64,000 nucleotides of DNA from an uncultured Lachnospiraceae bacterium. Lineage in GTDB: Bacteria > Bacillota > Clostridia > Lachnospirales > Lachnospiraceae. Positions within the stretch are counted from its first letter, which is position 1. Every line of letters starts with the position of its first letter. The notes under the pieces are model-generated. The model was not told the DNA's origin and made no database searches. It was given only the letters and a program-made list of their open reading frames with translations. The position numbers and the translations under genes were made by a program. Location of the stretch: assembly GCA_910589195.1 (NCBI GenBank), contig CAJUTC010000003.1, forward strand, positions 1 to 64,000. The letters run 5' to 3'. Positions 34,759 through 43,246 of the stretch are shown here, piece after piece.

Positions 34759-35484
34759 TTACCTTAAGTAATTCATTAAAACATCATCTGGCGCCATACC
34801 TACGTTTCCAACCAGCATTACCATCTGAACCTTAGAACCGCTGATTCTGCCATATGCATATACCTGTCCAGGAATGTCAAATTCTTTGGCGGCATCATAA
34901 AGATAGCAATACCAGGTTCCTGTAGGGAACTGCTTTACCCCTTTTGCGATGGGAGTTCCCACTGAATTCATCGCCGCATCCAAGATCGTTTCACTGTACA
35001 TCTCCAATAATGTGCCATATTGTGCCGCTTCCGGAATCTCCTCTGACATCACCCCGATTACACCATCGTGGTTGTCATTGTAGAAAAACAGGCTGCTGCT
35101 ATCGGATATATCTTCCTCCTGATAAAAGCCTGCCGGCACCGTAAAGGTTAAACCATTTACCGTATAAACCCCGCCAGTAGCCTGTCCGCTTCCTGTATCG
35201 GTTGATGCCCCTTGCGTCTGAACCACACCGTCTACAACCCACGCACCGCTTGCGTCTACCGTATAACCATCCGGAGTGGTAGTGTTCATCAGGCAATAGC
35301 CATTCTCTGAAAAATAGTAGCATTTCCCGCCTACCCAATTCCAGCCGCCGGTTAAATAGGTTCCATCATCGTTCTGATACCACCATCCTGTCTGGTCCTG
35401 CTGCCATTCTCCCGCAAACGCTGTAAAGCTCATAGCGGCTGTCATGATTCCCCCGACAATTAAGGTTAATAGTTTTTTCTTCAT
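34759..35484 (-). CDS. Secreted protein with cell-wall-binding (choline-binding-like) repeats
   Basis: 241 residues. A signal peptide (about 1-24, ending SFTAFAG) is followed by two or three tryptophan/glycine repeats, for example GWWYQNDDGTYLTGGWNW and YYFSENGYCLMNTTTPDGY. These match the CW-binding/glucan-binding repeat type that attaches proteins to teichoic acid or glycans. A threonine/serine linker leads to a C-terminal domain of about 130 residues, with VNGLTFTVPAGFYQEED, which I cannot name. AAGGAGG precedes the start. The closest relative in the window is the protein at 54277, which shares the N-terminal repeats but has a different C-terminus. Confidence 0.85.
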   Translation of the reverse strand: MKKKLLTLIVGGIMTAAMSFTAFAGEWQQDQTGWWYQNDDGTYLTGGWNWVGGKCYYFSENGYCLMNTTTPDGYTVDASGAWVVDGVVQTQGASTDTGSGQATGGVYTVNGLTFTVPAGFYQEEDISDSSSLFFYNDNHDGVIGVMSEEIPEAAQYGTLLEMYSETILDAAMNSVGTPIAKGVKQFPTGTWYCYLYDAAKEFDIPGQVYAYGRISGSKVQMVMLVGNVGMAPDDVLMNYLR

Positions 35485-35563
35485 CCTTATACTCCTCCTT
35501 AATTAAAAAATAGATATGTATAGTTTATACCGAAGAAGAGTATTTGTCAAATATATCCTGTCA

Positions 35564-37207
35564 TCATTCCTCTATCGCTTCATAGCGGAACCAGTCAAAA
35601 TCCGCGTAATTATGGGTTCCGATTTGCCCGGCCCCATACATTCCTAGATAGGCGCCAAGGAACCCGTCTGCCACGATTGTGCTTAACAAACTTCCATCCT
35701 GATCCAGAGCCAGGGGAAGAAGGCTTCTCTCCTGATAACCGTAATAAAAACTATAGCTTCCCTCTCCGCCTTCCAGGTACAGATAAAGCCTTCCACATTC
35801 TCCAGGAACCGCCGCAATTCGCTTGCGGATACCGGCCGCGATTTGGCAGCAGCTTATCCACACCTGCCCCTGCCACATTTCTTTCACCAGCAGGTAAGAA
35901 AACTGTTCGTTTTGCGTTACGATCAGGCCGGCTTCCTCCCCATCCTTCTGAGGCTCAAACTCCATGGCTACCGCCGCCTGGAAATCATTATGCTGCTGCC
36001 TTCTTACCAGCATCGAAGCCCCGCCAGGCTCTTCTGCCCTGATTGCCCCGGTTTCCAGCCTCAGATATCCTGGCCGTTTCGTCAGAGAATAAAAGGGCGG
36101 AAGGATGGGACGGCGCATACACCACGCCATATCCAATTGTGGCGTTTCAAAATTATCCACACGGCTCTGATAGGGCGGGCGGTAAACCGGCAGATCGGGA
36201 CGGCGTTCCGTTAAATTTACCATACCGTTTTCATTATCTGCCATGGGCCATCCGTCATAATCCCAGGCAATCGGCACTAAGAACACTTCCCTTCCCAGAT
36301 TAAACTGGGCATCCCGGTTTCGATCAGGCTTGCGAATCCACTTTCTTGGCCTGTCCTCATGGTAATCCTTCCCTTCCCGCTGGTATGGCCGTATTCCCAA
36401 AAGAACCATATACCACTCTCCCTTTTGGGTCTGGACCAAATCTCCATGTCCCATTACAGCCGCCCCTATGGAATTATTCAACCGTACATGCCGGTTTGTA
36501 ATTACCGGATTCCTGGGACAAGGTTCATAAGGCCCTAACAGATTGTTGCTTCGGTAAATATTAACCCCATGGTTTGTCTGGGTTCCACCGCAAGCTGTCA
36601 GCAGATAATACATGTCCCCGATTTCATAAATATGGGGCGCCTCTGTATAAAAGCTGTGGTCTGTCACAGAATCGAAAATAATATGCTGCTCTCCCTTAAT
36701 CTGGTAAGTTTCCCGGTCCAGTTCACAGGCATAAATTACCTTATGCTCCGGATACTCCAGCTTATCTGGAATTAAATTGCTGCAATACCACATCCTGCCA
36801 TCCCGGTCAAAGAACAGGGACGGATCGATCCCTCCTGCTCCCTCGATAAATACCGGATCAGACCACGGCCCTGCTGGATCCTTTGCTGTAATAATAAAAT
36901 GGTAACGGCAGGTGCGCCCTTTTACATCCAGCATATCCGCAATGTAAAAGGTTCCGTCATGATATCGGATCGTAGCTGCCCACAGCCCTTCCGAACTGTC
37001 ACAGTCCTGAAAATCCAACTGTTCCGGCCTGGAAATTGCATTTCCAATCTGTTCCCAATGTACCAAGTCCTTGCTTCGGAATACCGGAAGACCGGGAAAA
37101 TAATAAAAGGAAGATGTTACCATATAATAGGTATCCCCCACCCGGCAGATCGACGGATCCGGATATCCTCCTTTTATAATCGGATTGTGAAATGTATTTT
37201 TCTTCAT
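35564..37207 (-). CDS. Glycoside hydrolase family 43 (beta-xylosidase/arabinofuranosidase)
   Basis: 547 residues, two domains. The five-bladed propeller starts NPIIKGGYPDPSICRVGDTY with the general-base aspartate. GGIDPSLFFD carries the pKa-modulating aspartate and FYTEAPHIYEIG the acid glutamate. The C-terminal beta-sandwich (about 340-547) is typical of GH43 subfamilies 11 and 12, acting on xylo-oligosaccharides. There is no signal peptide, so it works on imported oligosaccharides in the cytoplasm. It is the last gene of the ABC sugar operon on the minus strand. Confidence 0.93.
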   Translation of the reverse strand: MKKNTFHNPIIKGGYPDPSICRVGDTYYMVTSSFYYFPGLPVFRSKDLVHWEQIGNAISRPEQLDFQDCDSSEGLWAATIRYHDGTFYIADMLDVKGRTCRYHFIITAKDPAGPWSDPVFIEGAGGIDPSLFFDRDGRMWYCSNLIPDKLEYPEHKVIYACELDRETYQIKGEQHIIFDSVTDHSFYTEAPHIYEIGDMYYLLTACGGTQTNHGVNIYRSNNLLGPYEPCPRNPVITNRHVRLNNSIGAAVMGHGDLVQTQKGEWYMVLLGIRPYQREGKDYHEDRPRKWIRKPDRNRDAQFNLGREVFLVPIAWDYDGWPMADNENGMVNLTERRPDLPVYRPPYQSRVDNFETPQLDMAWCMRRPILPPFYSLTKRPGYLRLETGAIRAEEPGGASMLVRRQQHNDFQAAVAMEFEPQKDGEEAGLIVTQNEQFSYLLVKEMWQGQVWISCCQIAAGIRKRIAAVPGECGRLYLYLEGGEGSYSFYYGYQERSLLPLALDQDGSLLSTIVADGFLGAYLGMYGAGQIGTHNYADFDWFRYEAIEE

Positions 37208-37260
37208 AATTCAAACCTCTGTTTCTCTTACTTAAGCATTCCTGACTGAAAAATTCCCGG

Positions 37261-38106
37261 TTACTCCTTTACCGCTCCCGCTGTCATACCAGCAATCAAA
37301 TATTTTTGCATAACCACAAATACCGCTAATGTGGGAATGCTGGAAATCATGGCTGCGCACATTAAATAGTTCCACTGGATTTTATAAGCATCAGCCATTG
37401 TACTGATGGCATACGTAATGGTTTTCTTCTCGTCTGCCGACATAAGCACTGACGCAAACATATATTCATTCCAGTTTTGTAAAAACGCATAGATAATGGT
37501 TGCCACAAGGCCAGGGATGGCAATGGGGAGGATAATTTTATAGAAGGTGTAAAGGGCACTGCTTCCGTCTACTCTGGCTGCCTCATCCAGGCCAGTGGGA
37601 ATGCTTTTAAAATAACCATACATCATCCAGGTACAAAATGGAATACTAAATGACGCATAAACAATCAAAAGTCCGATTCTTGTATTATTCAGATGGATAT
37701 TTACAAGGATTTTATAATACGGAATTATCTTCATTACAGCAGGGAACATCTGTGTTACCAAAAGAAAATTTAAAAGGAAAGCTTTTCCCTTAAATTCATA
37801 CCGTGAAAGGCCATAGCCGCACAGAGCCGCGCAGACCACGCCAAATACAGTAGATCCGCCAACCGCGATGGCGCTGTTCTTAATATAAGTCGCAATGGGA
37901 TACTCTTTCCATATATTTACAAAGTTTTCCAGTGTTGGGCCAGAGGGGAACAACTCCAATCCTCTGGATAATGTGATATCCGCCATGGATTTTAAAGATG
38001 TAATCACCATCCAGGATAACGGCAGCAGCACACATAAGCAGCCCAATGCCAGAATCACATATCCTACTGTTACAACCAGTGCTGATTTTTGTTTTTTAGT
38101 CATCAC
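37261..38106 (-). CDS. ABC sugar transporter permease (MalG/AraQ type)
   Basis: 281 residues, six membrane segments. The EAA loop GLDEAARVDGSSALYTFYK contacts the ATPase. It is the second permease of a CUT1-type importer. The start is GTG followed by ATG, with GGAGG about seven bases before. It overlaps the preceding permease gene by eleven bases, a sign of translational coupling. No ATPase gene is nearby, so a shared MsmK-type ATPase elsewhere probably energises it. Confidence 0.92.
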   Translation of the reverse strand: MMTKKQKSALVVTVGYVILALGCLCVLLPLSWMVITSLKSMADITLSRGLELFPSGPTLENFVNIWKEYPIATYIKNSAIAVGGSTVFGVVCAALCGYGLSRYEFKGKAFLLNFLLVTQMFPAVMKIIPYYKILVNIHLNNTRIGLLIVYASFSIPFCTWMMYGYFKSIPTGLDEAARVDGSSALYTFYKIILPIAIPGLVATIIYAFLQNWNEYMFASVLMSADEKKTITYAISTMADAYKIQWNYLMCAAMISSIPTLAVFVVMQKYLIAGMTAGAVKE

Positions 38107-38989
38107 GCAACAACCTCCTGAATACCACGCCGATCAAGTAGCAAATTACAAGGATATATACCGACTGTGCCGAAGCAAGGCCATATTTAAAGTATGAGAA
38201 CGCGTTTTTATAAATTTCAATGGCCGATACCATAGTGGTACTTCCCGGCCCGCCTGAAGTCATCAGCCAAATCATGGTAAATTGTTTGAATACCCAAACC
38301 GTATCCAAAATCAGAATGGTAGTTAAAATCGGCTTTAAAGCCGGAATGGTTATATAGCGGAATCTTTGCCACATACTGGCGCCGTCAATTTCCGCCGCCT
38401 CATACATATCTGTAGAGATGGTTTGAATTCCGGCCAGGATCTGCACCATAACCAGCGGATATCCCTTCCAGATGCTGACTAAAATAACGCATGGGAACGC
38501 GGTAGCTGAGGTACTGAGCCAGCCGATTGGCTCAGCAATCACATTAAAATGCATCAAAAGTTCATTTACAATTCCACCCTGGGTATTTAAAATCCATTTA
38601 AACAAATACGCGATTACCACATCCGGAAACAGCCAGGGAAGAATCAGGATTCCGCGAAACAAGGTACGGAACCGGATTTCCATATTCAGCACAGAGGCAA
38701 AGATAAATCCTAAAATGAAATGCCCGGCTACTACCGATACTGTAAAAATCATGGTTTTTCCAAGGCTGTGAAGGAATGACGCGTCGGTTAATGCCTGAAA
38801 ATAATACCGCAGCCCTACAAAATTCCATTTGTTCACAAGATTGGTGTCAAAAAAACTAATATAAATTCCGTAAAGGATGGGATATACCACCAAAATCAGG
38901 ATGGTGAGAGAAGCAGGGGATACAAAGCCATAGGGAATCAGCATGGATTTCATCTTTGTTTTGCTGATCGTTGGCGCTTTTTCTTTCAA
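38096..38989 (-). CDS. ABC sugar transporter permease (MalF/UgpA type)
   Basis: 297 residues from the TTG start, six membrane segments. The EAA loop YEAAEIDGASMWQRFRYI is clear. I use TTG at 38989, which has AAGGAGG eight bases upstream; earlier ATG codons have none. The true start could also be a nearby ATG. It works with the downstream MalG-type permease and the binding protein for import of a xylan- or arabinan-derived oligosaccharide; the sugar is inferred from the GH43 gene. Confidence 0.9.
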   Translation of the reverse strand: MKEKAPTISKTKMKSMLIPYGFVSPASLTILILVVYPILYGIYISFFDTNLVNKWNFVGLRYYFQALTDASFLHSLGKTMIFTVSVVAGHFILGFIFASVLNMEIRFRTLFRGILILPWLFPDVVIAYLFKWILNTQGGIVNELLMHFNVIAEPIGWLSTSATAFPCVILVSIWKGYPLVMVQILAGIQTISTDMYEAAEIDGASMWQRFRYITIPALKPILTTILILDTVWVFKQFTMIWLMTSGGPGSTTMVSAIEIYKNAFSYFKYGLASAQSVYILVICYLIGVVFRRLLRDD

Positions 38990-39037
38990 TGTTTCAACCT
39001 CCTTGCAGGAAATGTATGTTTGGGAACTGGTTATCAA

Positions 39038-39313
39038 AAGAATTCTGCTTTGCGGGATTATATGCCTGGGCAGATTGCTTTGGCAATGCTATTTCGCTTC
39101 GCCACAGTGCGCTCCTGCCTGGGGCCTTTGCCGTATAGATAATCCAAAGATCGTTCCTAAGTAGCAGGAAAAGGGCAGACGCTTTTGCAGGAATTGCCGC
39201 TAATTCGCGTCCGCCCCGTATGGTTCCGTGTGGTGCCCTTATGCTATTTAGGCAAACCGTTTCTATAAAAAAGATTCACGCGCGGTTTTGCCAGACAAGA
39301 TGCATGCAGCAAA
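39038..39313 (-). promoter_or_regulatory. Gap between sugar-binding protein and permease genes
   Basis: A 276-base spacer within the operon contains a stem GGGCAGACG ... CGTCCGCCC at about 39173-39216. Such hairpins often protect the highly expressed binding-protein mRNA or reduce read-through to the permeases. No gene is seen here. Confidence 0.45.
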
Positions 39314-40756
39314 TTAATTGCTGTAGGATTTCGCGGTTTCCTCTGCCTTTGCTGCCGCAGTTGCCAATGCGTCATCCAAAGAAACGCCCTCAGAAACAAC
39401 GGTCTGCCAGCACTCAGCACAGATGTCCCTTAATTCTGCTAAACCGGCAAATGGAGGATAGATAACAGCGCTGTCGGATGCTTCCACAAATCCATTGTAT
39501 ACATCATCATTCTCACAGATTGCGGTTAATGCCTCTTTTACAACCGGAAGGCGGCAGGTAGCTTCATTCCACGCAACACTGTTTTCCACACTTGTCATAA
39601 ACTTTAAGAAATCGGCTGCCACTTCCGGATTTTTCGAAGTGCTGCTTATGGTCATTCCAACACTGGAGAATGAAGTAACCGGGTCAACTCCTTTGGCAGT
39701 GGGCATTGGGAAGCTTCCCATCTTTCCTCTCATATCCGGATTCGCGTTATAAATACCGCCTAATACGTTGGATGGGCTAAAGAACATGCAGGCTTCATCT
39801 GCTGCAATCATGGTATAGGCTTCGGAATAACCAGTTTCCACAAATCCTGGAGGTGTTACACCCTCTTCCACAGCCAGGCGCACAAAGGTTCCCATTGCGT
39901 TTTTATAAGCGTCTGTGCCAAAACCGGAAGTGAATGTCCCATCTCCGTTTGGCGTAATAAAATCACAGCCAAAGGTAAGGGCAAACGTCTGGAATCTGGA
40001 TTCCGCAGAGTCGTTTCTGGTTCCGGCAAACGCGCTGCCATAGCGATCAGCCTTCCCATCCCCGTCTGTATCTTCTGTAAGCGCTTTCGCTGCCTCTAAG
40101 AATTCATCCCAGTTTGTAGGAATTTCAATCCCTTTTTCTTCAAATAAATCCTTCCGGTATACCATTGCCGAGGTATTATTTTGCCATGGCATAAATACGA
40201 ATGTACCGTCTACCGTTGAATTTTCTACGGCAACCTCCAAAAGCCCATTCATATATTCTTGTCCCAATAGTTCCTGAAGATTATCTACCATCATCCCCAT
40301 CTCCAGGCAGTTAGCGGAATAAGCCTCCGACATGGTAAAGATATCCGGAAGGGTTCCTGCCGTTGCCTGGGTAATCAGTGTGGTATATAAATCATTCATG
40401 GAACACTCTACTGGATTTAAGGTAACATTTGGATACATCTCCATGTATTGGTCCATAACACTCCTAAGATAGGGGCCGCCGTCTGAATCGCCTAAGGATG
40501 TAATCATAACATCCAGTTTTACATCACCGGCTCCCGCCACATCAAAGGTACTGTAATAGCCCTTGCCGTCTGCCGCTTCACCGCCTTCTGCCTCTGTCTG
40601 CTGTTTCTCTTCTTCCTTTTCCACGGATGCCGCTGTAGTTTCAGCAGAAGCGGCTGTGGTTGCTGCTGTACTGTCACCGCCGGAACCGCCACATCCGCTT
40701 AAAGCAGACGCTGCCATCATGGCTGCCATCGCAAATGCAAGTTCTCTTCTCTTCAT
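39314..40756 (-). CDS. ABC sugar-binding lipoprotein
   Basis: 480 residues. The signal peptide ends with the lipobox SALSGCGGSGG. An acidic, alanine/threonine-rich linker of about 35 residues follows, then a family-1 extracellular solute-binding fold: VTLNPVECSMNDLYTTLITQ, LPDIFTMSEAY and MPWQNNTSAMVYRKDLFEE. It presents oligosaccharides to the two permeases. AGGAGG lies before the ATG. It is the first gene of the minus-strand operon and is divergent from a LysR gene. Confidence 0.93.
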   Translation of the reverse strand: MKRRELAFAMAAMMAASALSGCGGSGGDSTAATTAASAETTAASVEKEEEKQQTEAEGGEAADGKGYYSTFDVAGAGDVKLDVMITSLGDSDGGPYLRSVMDQYMEMYPNVTLNPVECSMNDLYTTLITQATAGTLPDIFTMSEAYSANCLEMGMMVDNLQELLGQEYMNGLLEVAVENSTVDGTFVFMPWQNNTSAMVYRKDLFEEKGIEIPTNWDEFLEAAKALTEDTDGDGKADRYGSAFAGTRNDSAESRFQTFALTFGCDFITPNGDGTFTSGFGTDAYKNAMGTFVRLAVEEGVTPPGFVETGYSEAYTMIAADEACMFFSPSNVLGGIYNANPDMRGKMGSFPMPTAKGVDPVTSFSSVGMTISSTSKNPEVAADFLKFMTSVENSVAWNEATCRLPVVKEALTAICENDDVYNGFVEASDSAVIYPPFAGLAELRDICAECWQTVVSEGVSLDDALATAAAKAEETAKSYSN

Positions 40757-41045
40757 AAAAATCTTTCCTCCTCTTTGTGTTATGTAGTAATGAATAGTTT
40801 TTTCCTTTTTTTCGCTTGCCTTTTGTGTATTTTTATGATATCAATATCTTGTATGGAATGCAACTTAATTAAAATTAAATGGCCTTTAGTTTTTCTAAAG
40901 TTAGTTGTGTTTTTTACTAAAAACCCACATATTTTTTTTCTTTTTTTAACATTATGGATATTCATTGTACGCCAAGCAGGCTTTTATTTATGGTGGTGCG
41001 ACTGCTTGCGGGCGCATGATGGCTTACTAAGAAAGGGGCAGTTTT

Positions 41046-41963
41046 ATGGAAACGAAAATGATTGAGTACATTCTTTCGATCGCAAAGCACCAAAGCATTT
41101 CCCGTGCTGCTGAGGAGCTTTATTTAACCCAGTCCGCGCTGAACCAGCAGTTATTAAAGCTGGAAAAAGAATTAGGCGCCCCTCTGTTTATCCGTATCCG
41201 GAACCACTGGGAGTTAACTGATATTGGGGAATTGTATGTAGAACAAGCAAAAGAAATCCTGCAGATTAAACGGCAAACTTATAAGCAGATTGAAGATATG
41301 GCCAAACGCTGGAATGGGACAATTACCATAGGCCTGACGCCGGAACGGGGAATCCAGATGTTTACTGCCATCTATCCCAAAATCCATGCCATGTACCCGG
41401 AAACCATTTTCCAGCCACGTGAAGAGTCTGTGGAAGCCCAAATTAAGCTTTTGGATACCAACCAGCTTGATTTCAGCTTCCAGACCATCTATGAACGAAA
41501 ATACAAACATTTGATTTATGACACGATTTTACATGAACCGTTTTATCTATGCGTTCCAAAAAGCCACCGCCTGGCCTACCATGAACACCTGGAACCGGAA
41601 CAGTATCCGGAAGTTTCCCTACTGGAATTTAAAGATGATTTGTTTACCTTGGTGCGCCGCTCCTCCACAATGCGGGATGTACTGGATCAATTGTTTGAAC
41701 ATGCCGGATTCAAGCCAAAGCTTCTGTTTGAGTCCATCAGTATGCGCACCATGCAGCAGCTTGCGAAAAGCGGGGAATGCTGCTCTGTCATTCCCCGGTT
41801 CTACGCAGTGCAAACCGACGATGTTGCTTATTTTTCCCTGGGGCCAAAAGCCAGTTGGGAGCTGGCTGCTGTCCATGCCCCCAATCATTATATTAATAAT
41901 GCGGCAAAAGATTTTATCCGCCTGGCCGCTGATTACTGGAAAACTCACTTGTATATTGAATAA
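41046..41963 (+). CDS. LysR-family transcriptional regulator (3 of 3 related copies)
   Basis: 305 residues. The winged HTH (SRAAEELYLTQSALNQQL) occupies residues 15-60, and the effector domain has IGLTPERGIQMFTAIYPKIH, very like the copies at 1128 and 8482. AAAGGGG precedes the ATG. It is divergent from the sugar ABC operon across 289 bases. LysR control of a xylo-oligosaccharide operon would be unusual (AraC or LacI types are common), so the link is tentative. Confidence 0.9.
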   Translation: METKMIEYILSIAKHQSISRAAEELYLTQSALNQQLLKLEKELGAPLFIRIRNHWELTDIGELYVEQAKEILQIKRQTYKQIEDMAKRWNGTITIGLTPERGIQMFTAIYPKIHAMYPETIFQPREESVEAQIKLLDTNQLDFSFQTIYERKYKHLIYDTILHEPFYLCVPKSHRLAYHEHLEPEQYPEVSLLEFKDDLFTLVRRSSTMRDVLDQLFEHAGFKPKLLFESISMRTMQQLAKSGECCSVIPRFYAVQTDDVAYFSLGPKASWELAAVHAPNHYINNAAKDFIRLAADYWKTHLYIE

Positions 41964-41983
41964 ACCAGTCAATTTTAACATGG

Positions 41984-42793
41984 TTAATTTTTAAAAAGCA
42001 GTCGGTTCACTTCCAGCTTATCCAGAATTTGATGGGCATCTGCCCCAGGGTGGGTAATGCTAATCCGATATATGGTTTCCACAAAAGCCGGTTCCGCTTT
42101 TAAGTTATCCGCCACCCAGTTTATGGTTGCCCCGCGCTTCATAAAACGCATAATCTTAGCAATCAGGAACAGTTGATCCCGTTCCTGTTGCCGTTCCTTT
42201 ATACGGGGCTGGCCATCTTCTTGTTGGCCGCCTAATCCATTGGGTTCCACGGTTTTTCCTTCCGTCCTTCCTGAATTGATGGAGCCATCCCCATTTCCTT
42301 GGCCGGAATAAGGGGCAGCCTTTCCGTATACTTCCTCCAGCCAGACCGGCTCTACCTGATAGGTTCCATCCTGTATAGTCATAACAGCTAATGACAGCGG
42401 CAGCGTAAACCGTTTATACCCACAGCTTCCCGGATTCAGCCAAAGCCTCCCATTTTCTATTTTCTGGTAATACATATGAGAATGCCCAAATATTACCACC
42501 TGTTCCTTTCCCAACGACATGGGAATATCCGATCGGTCATGAGCCATAATGAATGAGATTCCTCCTAGCAGGAATCGTTTTACTAATGGAAGCTGTCCTG
42601 CCCAGCTTCCATCGTTATTTCCCCTGACCGCATACAGGGGCTGGCTAATATTTAATTTATGATACAGCATCTGATTATCAAAATCACCTGCATGGATAAT
42701 CACGTCACAAGTCCCGATCACTTTTATTGCCTCAGGCCGCAGAAGGCCATGGGTATCAGAAATAACCGCTGCCCTGATTGGTTCTCCTCGCAT
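41984..42793 (-). CDS. YfcE/MJ0936-type metallophosphoesterase with extra C-terminal domain
   Basis: 269 residues. The first 160 are a compact calcineurin-like phosphoesterase: VISDTHGLLRPEA (DxH), IHAGDFD, VRGNNDGSW and IFGHSHM. A polar linker of about 50 residues follows (GQGNGDGSINSGRTEGKT and on). The end is a helical segment, LIAKIMRFMKRGATINWVAD, repeated in type to LDKLEVNRLLF. Family members hydrolyse phosphodiesters or phosphatase model substrates with two metal ions. The appended segment is not usual for YfcE and may mediate a protein contact. Confidence 0.85.
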   Translation of the reverse strand: MRGEPIRAAVISDTHGLLRPEAIKVIGTCDVIIHAGDFDNQMLYHKLNISQPLYAVRGNNDGSWAGQLPLVKRFLLGGISFIMAHDRSDIPMSLGKEQVVIFGHSHMYYQKIENGRLWLNPGSCGYKRFTLPLSLAVMTIQDGTYQVEPVWLEEVYGKAAPYSGQGNGDGSINSGRTEGKTVEPNGLGGQQEDGQPRIKERQQERDQLFLIAKIMRFMKRGATINWVADNLKAEPAFVETIYRISITHPGADAHQILDKLEVNRLLFKN

Positions 42794-43246
42794 ATCTCGT
42801 TCCTCACCATCCTGGTTTTGCGCCCTTATAGGGCATCCTTTTAATCCTCCCCTTAACGCGCGCCCTATTTTCTTAATGGATTTTTTCCTTAGCTGATAAG
42901 GGAAATCGGCTTCTCTTATCCTAAGGTACTATAACAAGTTCCATTTTAATTGTCAATTCATTCCCGCCACTAAAAGCAAACGTTTCCAATTTCCTAACGA
43001 TTGTGAATGATGTGAGAGTGTGTCTGAGTATTCACTTCCTATCATCCTTCCCCTATCCCCAAATTTTATTCCGAAATTTGCCGAAATCTGATTTTTCCGT
43101 TCTGGCATCCCCCTTTTAATGCAAATTTCCCAAGATTTTTACTCTTTTTCCCCCACATTACCTATATTCTTTTCTTAAATTATGGTTTATAATAAGATGG
43201 CAAACAGGACTTCCAATAAGTAACTATGAAAGAAAGGACAAAATTC
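42794..43246 (+). promoter_or_regulatory. Gene-free stretch upstream of the PBP gene
   Basis: About 450 bases without a gene. A stem CCTTAG ... CTAAGG with inner GATAAG ... CTTATC occurs at 42886-42926. A -10-like TATAAT occurs at about 43190 before the PBP gene, without a good -35 box. Nothing else is recognised. Confidence 0.45.
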
